A DNA stretch of 11,327 nt from an uncultured Clostridia bacterium (lineage in GTDB: Bacteria; Bacillota; Clostridia; Oscillospirales; Ruminococcaceae): assembly GCA_937893735.1 (NCBI GenBank), contig CALBGD010000253.1, positions 1-11,327 on the forward strand. Direction: 5' to 3'. Each line of letters opens with the position of its first letter. Within the stretch, counting starts at the first letter, position 1. Positions 6,388 through 11,327 of the stretch are shown here, one piece after another. The notes under the pieces are model-generated. The model was not told where the DNA came from, did no database searches, and worked only from the letters and a program-made list of their open reading frames with translations. The position numbers and the translations under genes were made by a program.

Positions 6388-7055
6388 TCGATGATGTACC
6401 CCATTCCGACCTTCGTCTTAATGAACCCGGAAAGCCCCGCGCCGTCCAGCTTTCTGCGTAGCCTTGCAACGTTCACGGTCAGCGTGTTCTCGTCAATGAA
6501 GCAGTCGGTCTCCCACAGCCTGTCCATCAGCTTTTCGCGGCTGACCACCTTCCCCTTGCTCTCCATCAGCGTCTGGAGTATCCGGTACTCGTTGCGGGTG
6601 AGTTCTACGCGGTTCCCGCCGACATTCAGCGAGGCGTCCGCAGTGTTCAGGACTGCGCCGTTGTGCTCGATGATACCCACCTGCTGGGCGAAATCGTAGC
6701 TTCTGCGCAGCAACGCCTGTATTTTCGCCACCAGAACCGGCATATCGAACGGCTTCGCGATGAAATCGTCACCGCCCATGTTCATCGCCATGATTATGTT
6801 CATATTGTCGCACGCCGAGGATATGAACATCACCGGCACACGGCTGGTTTTCCGTATCTCCGCGCACCAGTAGAATCCGTTGCAGAACGGCAGGGTTATG
6901 TCAAGCAGGACAAGGTGCGGCTGGAACTCCGCTATTTCCTCAGATACCCGCCGGAAATCCGAGGTGCATTTTACCTCGAGATCCCAGCCGGAAAGCCCCT
7001 TGCTGACCGCCTGCGCTATGCTGTCGTCGTCCTCTGCTATATATACACGGTACAT
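6384..7055 (-). CDS. BceR-type response regulator (OmpR family)
   Basis: A 223-residue regulator. The receiver domain (1-115) has acidic residues E8-D9-D10, phospho-acceptor D52 in L-L-D-I-T-L-P, the switch serine at S79/S80 and K101 in A-K-P-F. The C-terminal winged helix (about 125-223) has the OmpR pattern L-T-R-N-E-Y-R-I-L, V-S-R-E-K-L-M-D-R-L-W, then the recognition helix N-T-L-T-V-N-V-A-R-L-R-R-K-L and a G-M-G-Y wing. I-S-S-A-C-D-N-M-N (78-86) resembles BceR-group regulators. AAAGGGA lies eight bases before the ATG. It is first gene of the minus-strand module and has its own strong promoter at 7100-7128. Likely target: the BceR-like box at 5217-5241 in front of the ATPase gene. Confidence 0.94.
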   Translation of the reverse strand: MYRVYIAEDDDSIAQAVSKGLSGWDLEVKCTSDFRRVSEEIAEFQPHLVLLDITLPFCNGFYWCAEIRKTSRVPVMFISSACDNMNIIMAMNMGGDDFIAKPFDMPVLVAKIQALLRRSYDFAQQVGIIEHNGAVLNTADASLNVGGNRVELTRNEYRILQTLMESKGKVVSREKLMDRLWETDCFIDENTLTVNVARLRRKLDGAGLSGFIKTKVGMGYIIE

Positions 7056-7099
7056 TCTGAATCCCTTTCCGATTAATGTAAAGTTTCTGTATTAACTGT

Positions 7100-7128
7100 A
7101 TTATATCACAAAATTCAAGTCACGTCAA
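7100..7128 (-). promoter_or_regulatory. Sigma-A promoter of the response regulator / kinase genes
   Basis: On the minus strand TTGACG (7123-7128), a 17-base spacer and a perfect TATAAT (7100-7105) with TG one base upstream. This is a strong, probably constitutive promoter, in contrast to the weak -35 of the transporter promoter. Transcription would start near 7093, giving a leader of about 37 bases. Confidence 0.85.
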
Positions 7129-7151
7129 TAGGCTGTCTGTCAATTCGAAGT

Positions 7152-7191
7152 TATTCTCAGCTAATACAGATTTGTGACTATTCTCGCCTAA
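7152..7191. repeat. Pair of 13-bp direct repeats between the divergent promoters
   Basis: TATTCTCAGCTAA (7152-7164) and TATTCTCGCCTAA (7179-7191) agree at 11 of 13 positions and start 27 bases apart. They lie between the ilvB and response-regulator promoters; the second ends 16 bases upstream of the ilvB -35. The spacing would suit a regulator of the ilv operon, but no family can be named and chance is possible. Confidence 0.3.
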
Positions 7192-7207
7192 AAATCGCAT
7201 ATTTCTC

Positions 7208-7236
7208 TTGACAACGGCGCTGTTGTTTGATATAAT
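7208..7236 (+). promoter_or_regulatory. Sigma-A promoter of the ilvBNC operon
   Basis: Perfect TTGACA (7208-7213), 17-base spacer, perfect TATAAT (7231-7236) with TG one base upstream. Transcription should start near 7243, so the leader to the ilvB start is only about 60 bases. That is too short for a T-box riboswitch, and no leader peptide rich in Leu/Ile/Val codons is present. Confidence 0.9.
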
Positions 7237-7301
7237 AATGACGTATCGAATATTATTGAACAAATATATGCGCTGCGGCGCGTGAAAGGAATGTTCCAGC
7301 A

Positions 7302-8927
7302 TTGAGCAAGGTTCGAATGACAGTAGCAAAGGCTATGACCGAGTGCCTCGCAGCCGAGGGAATAACCACCGTTTTCGGCTACCCGGGCGCGGCTATATGC
7401 CCGTTCTACGATGAATTATACAAGACAGATATCCGCCACATACTCGTCCGCCACGAGGTCAACGGAGGCCATGCGGCAAGCGGCTACGCGAGGATAACCG
7501 GAAAACCGGCAGTAGCGATAGCCACAAGCGGTCCGGGCGCGCTGAATCTCATCACCGCCATCGCCACCGCATATATGGACTCCGTGCCGATGGTCGTTAT
7601 CACCGGACAGGTCAACTCCGACCAGATAGGACGCGATGTGTTCCAGGAGGCGGACATAACCGGCTCCGCTGAGCCTTTCGTAAAGCACAGCTACCTGCTG
7701 AAGCGCCCCGAGGACACCGCGGAGGTGTTCAAGCGCGCATTCTACATCGCAGGCACCGGCAGAAGAGGTCCCGTACTTATTGATATCCCGTTCGATGTCC
7801 AGAAGGCTGAGATAGACTTTGAGTATCCCGATACCGTGGATATCCGCAGCTACCGCCCCAGCAGCACCGGAAACGGAAACCAGGTGAAGCGCGCGGCGGC
7901 TCAGATAGCCTCCGCAAAGAAGCCGCTGATACTTGCAGGCGGCGGACTTTTCACCGGGGACGCCGTTAAGCTCATGCGGGATTTCGCAGAAAAGACGGAT
8001 ATCCCGGTAGTTTCCACGATGATGGGACTCGGCGCTATGCCGACTGATTCCCCGCTGTTCTACGGAATGCTCGGAATGCACGGTTGCAAGGCCGCTAACA
8101 ACGCGGTAAACTCCTGCGACACGCTGATACTTCTCGGCGCAAGAGTTGGCGACCGCGCGATAGCCGCAATGAGGCAGCGCGATGACCTGACAGTTATCCA
8201 TGTTGATATAGACCCCGCAGAAATAGGAAAGAATCTTGATGTTGATATCCCGATAGTCGGCGACCTTACGCTGGTTCTCGGTCAGCTTATCGAGGCCGTT
8301 TCCAATGGGGAGCACTCCGGCTGGAAGCAGGAGCTCGACCGTTTCCGCGAGGACAAGGCGATAGAGCCTGCGCCCTCCGGCTATGTGAACCCGAAGCAGT
8401 TCATAAGAACTCTGGACAAGCACCTCCCGAATGACGCAGTAGTCGTTGCGGACGTCGGTCAGAACCAGATATGGACAGCCCGGAACATCACGATAAACGG
8501 CGGCAGATTCCTGACCTCCGGCGGCATGGGAACTATGGGATATTCCCTCCCGGCGGCGATAGGCGCAAAGCTCGCCGACCCCTCCAAGCAGGTGGTCGCA
8601 GTGTGCGGCGACGGCTCCTTCCAGATGCAGATGATGGAGCTTGCGACTGCTGTACAGCATGACGTGCCCGTCAAGGTCGTAGTCATGAGGAACAACTACC
8701 TCGGCATGGTGCGTGAACTTCAGGAAAAGGCTTACGACAACCGCCTGATGGCTGTTTCCATTGACGGAAGCCCCTGCTTCACCAAGCTTGCGGACGCCTA
8801 CGGCATAAGCAATGAGCTCGTTGACAGCGCCGACAAGATGGACGCCGCGATAGAGCGCATGATATCCTCCGACAAGCCTTACCTCCTTGAGGCGGCGGTC
8901 GAGGATCTTGAAAAGACAATTCTTTGA
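7302..8927 (+). CDS. ilvB: Acetolactate (acetohydroxyacid) synthase, large catalytic subunit
   Basis: A 541-residue thiamine-diphosphate enzyme that makes 2-acetolactate (valine/leucine) or 2-aceto-2-hydroxybutyrate (isoleucine). The PYR domain carries F-G-Y-P-G-A-A-I-C and the catalytic glutamate E52 in R-H-E-V-N-G-G-H-A-A. The middle domain (about 190-330) is the FAD-binding type. The PP domain has the ThDP/magnesium motif G436-D-G-S-F ending at N464-N465. The signature continues L-G-M-V-R-E-L-Q, where residue 473 is Leu instead of the usual Trp. Start choice: TTG at 7302 has AAAGGA (7285-7290) eleven bases upstream; ATG at 7317 has AAGG five bases upstream and would remove five residues. 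Either leaves the fold intact. First gene of the operon, 13 bases before ilvN. Codon use is mixed with many ATA codons, unlike ilvC. Confidence 0.96.
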   Translation: MSKVRMTVAKAMTECLAAEGITTVFGYPGAAICPFYDELYKTDIRHILVRHEVNGGHAASGYARITGKPAVAIATSGPGALNLITAIATAYMDSVPMVVITGQVNSDQIGRDVFQEADITGSAEPFVKHSYLLKRPEDTAEVFKRAFYIAGTGRRGPVLIDIPFDVQKAEIDFEYPDTVDIRSYRPSSTGNGNQVKRAAAQIASAKKPLILAGGGLFTGDAVKLMRDFAEKTDIPVVSTMMGLGAMPTDSPLFYGMLGMHGCKAANNAVNSCDTLILLGARVGDRAIAAMRQRDDLTVIHVDIDPAEIGKNLDVDIPIVGDLTLVLGQLIEAVSNGEHSGWKQELDRFREDKAIEPAPSGYVNPKQFIRTLDKHLPNDAVVVADVGQNQIWTARNITINGGRFLTSGGMGTMGYSLPAAIGAKLADPSKQVVAVCGDGSFQMQMMELATAVQHDVPVKVVVMRNNYLGMVRELQEKAYDNRLMAVSIDGSPCFTKLADAYGISNELVDSADKMDAAIERMISSDKPYLLEAAVEDLEKTIL

Positions 8928-8940
8928 CGGGGGTGCAGGC

Positions 8941-9432
8941 ATGAAGCATACTATTTCAGTTCTGGTAGAAAACCATGCAGGCGTTCTCGCAAGAGTGGCT
9001 GGTCTGTTCGCACGGCGCGGCTTCAACATCGACAGCCTCGCAGTCGGCGTGACGGACGACGAGAAGGTTTCCCGCATTACGATAGTCGCAGACGGAAGCG
9101 CGTACACCCTTGAACAGATCGAAAAGCAGCTCAACAAGCTGATTGACGTCATAAAGGTAAAGACGCTCCACAATGACACGGCTGTGACGCGCGAGCTTGT
9201 GCTCATAAAGGTGAGCTGCACCGCAAAGCAGCGCCCCGAGCTCATCAGCATTGCTGAGATAGCAAAGGGCAAAATTTCGGACATCTCCACAAACTCCATG
9301 ACGATAGAGCTGTCCGACACCAAGCAGAACCTCGATACCTACGAGGAGCTTCTGCGCCCCTACGGGATCAAGGAAGTCGTCCGCACCGGCACCATCGCCA
9401 TGCAGAAGGGCGAAGCCTCCGTCAGGGTTTAA
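8941..9432 (+). CDS. ilvN: Acetolactate synthase, small regulatory subunit
   Basis: A 163-residue protein, the usual size of the long IlvN/IlvH form. An N-terminal ACT domain (about 2-76) opens with H-T-I-S-V-L-V-E-N-H-A-G-V-L-A-R-V and contains R-R-G-F-N-I-D-S-L, the valine-binding fold; the C-terminal half (about 84-163) is the second conserved IlvN domain. It binds the catalytic subunit, raises its activity and gives feedback inhibition by branched-chain amino acids. The start at 8941 is chosen over upstream in-frame positions because a G-rich ribosome site (GGGGGTG) sits just before it and the ACT domain begins here. It lies 13 bases after ilvB and 60 bases before ilvC. Confidence 0.95.
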   Translation: MKHTISVLVENHAGVLARVAGLFARRGFNIDSLAVGVTDDEKVSRITIVADGSAYTLEQIEKQLNKLIDVIKVKTLHNDTAVTRELVLIKVSCTAKQRPELISIAEIAKGKISDISTNSMTIELSDTKQNLDTYEELLRPYGIKEVVRTGTIAMQKGEASVRV

Positions 9433-9468
9433 TCCGTATAACCTCGCTCAAAAGGCGTCGTATATTAA

Positions 9469-10602
<1,134 letters not shown>

Positions 10603-10614
10603 TTTCTTAACACT

Positions 10615-10640
10615 AAAGCGCCGTTTTAGCGGCGCTTTTT
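10615..10640 (+). terminator. Intrinsic terminator of the ilvBNC operon
   Basis: Nine-base perfect stem AAAGCGCCG (10615-10623) and CGGCGCTTT (10630-10638) with a six-base loop, the T tract running to 10640. It begins 12 bases after the ilvC stop. Confidence 0.92.
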
Positions 10641-10660
10641 GTTTATCTTTGCCTGTATAT

Positions 10661-10693
10661 ACAAAATGGAGCGGCTGTTATACCGCTCCATTT
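10661..10693 (-). terminator. Terminator hairpin of the rhamnulokinase gene
   Basis: Eleven-base perfect stem AAATGGAGCGG / CCGCTCCATTT (10664-10674 with 10683-10693) and an eight-base loop, starting three bases after the minus-strand stop. On the minus strand the distal arm runs into four T and then an AT-rich stretch, a modest tail. It may also act as a backup for the convergent ilv transcript. Confidence 0.75.
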
Positions 10694-10696
10694 ACT

Positions 10697-11327
10697 TTAT
10701 CTTGTGAGTTTTCTGTACCGCTCCAGAACCGGCAGCCACTCTTCATGACACTGCGAAGCGAACTCCTGCGTAAGTCCCGAGTCGATTATCATCTGGCGCG
10801 CCTCGCGGATATCGCGAATCTCGCCGAGGGCGATAAGCGTGGACAGACCGTTGCCGAGCGCCGTAGCCTCCGTTGGTCCGGCGACTGCGGTCACTCCCGC
10901 CGCGTCCGCCGTGAGCTGGCACAGCAGTTTATCCTTTGTGCCGCCGCCTATCATGTGTATCTTGTCCCAGCGGCTGTGCGTCAGCGTGGATATCTCACCC
11001 ATTGTCAGCGCAAATTCGCACGCAAGGCTCTGGTAAATGCAGCGCATTATCTCCCCGGGAGTTTCCGGAACTGGCTGCGCCGTTTTACGGCAGTATTCCT
11101 GAATTTTCAGCGGCATATCGTCCGGCGCGGCAAAATCAGGGGAATTCGGGTCGATAAGGCTTACGAACGGCTGTGCCTCCCGCGCCATGCTTTCGAGGTC
11201 GGCGTAGCTGTAACCCGCGCACTGCGCGGAATTATACCAGCGGCGGGTCTCCTGGATCAGCCACAGCCCCATGATATTTTTCAGCAGGGTCGTGGTTCCG
11301 CCTGCCCCGCCCTCGTTGGAAAGCCCC
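10697..11327 (-). CDS. rhaB: Rhamnulokinase, C-terminal part (5' end beyond the window)
   Basis: The reverse strand stays open to the window edge, giving about 210 residues of an FGGY-family sugar kinase, under half of the usual 470-490. The visible part starts at L-S-N-E-G-G-A-G-G-T-T-T, then L-L-K-N-I-M-G-L-W-L-I-Q, a segment characteristic of rhamnulokinase. Further on are the adenosine-binding M-I-G-G-G-T-K-D-K-L-L-C-Q-L-T-A-D and the C-terminal A-G-P-T-E-A-T-A-L-G-N. The enzyme phosphorylates L-rhamnulose to L-rhamnulose-1-phosphate in the cytosol. The catalytic aspartate lies upstream, outside the window. It is convergent with ilvC. A different FGGY kinase of the same subgroup is possible but less likely. 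Confidence 0.88.
   Translation of the reverse strand, partial: GLSNEGGAGGTTTLLKNIMGLWLIQETRRWYNSAQCAGYSYADLESMAREAQPFVSLIDPNSPDFAAPDDMPLKIQEYCRKTAQPVPETPGEIMRCIYQSLACEFALTMGEISTLTHSRWDKIHMIGGGTKDKLLCQLTADAAGVTAVAGPTEATALGNGLSTLIALGEIRDIREARQMIIDSGLTQEFASQCHEEWLPVLERYRKLTR

Noticed and set aside
7249..7267. Possible CodY box in the ilvB leader
   Set aside because: The best alignment to the 15-base CodY consensus matches only about 9 positions, too weak to call.
7268..7305. Leader peptide attenuator upstream of ilvB
   Set aside because: The two mini-frames encode only M-R-C-G-A and M-F-Q-H, carry no branched-chain codons, and no terminator hairpin with a T tract follows.
7416..9323. 635-residue open frame on the minus strand opposite ilvB/ilvN
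   Set aside because: It is a mirror of two clearly functional genes; its translation is rich in His/Arg/Val without a recognisable domain, and no ribosome site or promoter serves it.

Overview
The window looks like chromosomal DNA of an anaerobic low-GC-lineage Firmicute whose own base composition is fairly high in GC, most likely an Oscillospiraceae/Ruminococcus-type gut clostridium. This is inferred from near-consensus sigma-A promoters, strong Shine-Dalgarno sites, a Bce-type antimicrobial-peptide module of Firmicute architecture, and protein sequences of clostridial character. No phage, IS transposase, tRNA, rRNA or CRISPR array was seen.

Layout. (1) At the left edge, on the minus strand, is the N-terminus of a GT51 peptidoglycan glycosyltransferase. 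It is divergent from a plus-strand pair, a MarR-family regulator and a Si-type citrate synthase, which share a strong extended -10 promoter and end at a clear terminator. (2) From 7055 down to 2282, on the minus strand, is a complete Bce-type detoxification module: OmpR-type response regulator, intramembrane-sensing histidine kinase, ABC ATPase and a 10-TM FtsX-fold permease. Regulator/kinase and ATPase/permease are each joined by an ATGA overlap. The two halves are separated by about 330 bases that carry a second promoter with a BceR-box-like inverted repeat upstream, a 5'-terminal mRNA hairpin, and a 162-bp imperfect palindrome with perfect 17-bp ends that resembles a MITE. (3) Divergent from that module, on the plus strand, is the branched-chain amino-acid operon ilvB-ilvN-ilvC with its own near-perfect promoter and a terminator after ilvC. 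(4) At the right edge, convergent, is the C-terminal part of a rhamnulokinase with its own terminator hairpin.

How it works together. IlvB/IlvN (acetohydroxyacid synthase) and IlvC (ketol-acid reductoisomerase) carry out the first two committed steps to valine, leucine and isoleucine. Citrate synthase feeds the oxidative arm to 2-oxoglutarate and glutamate. In the Bce module the kinase has almost no extracytoplasmic domain, so by family analogy it reads the activity of the transporter; the phosphorylated regulator would then raise transcription of the ATPase/permease from the internal promoter.

Most unusual observations: the 162-bp palindrome splitting the Bce module; an IlvC with a histone-H1-like Lys/Ala/Pro tail; a Trp-to-Leu replacement at the herbicide/2-ketobutyrate position of IlvB; an atypical cofactor loop in IlvC; and the pairing of a MarR regulator with citrate synthase.
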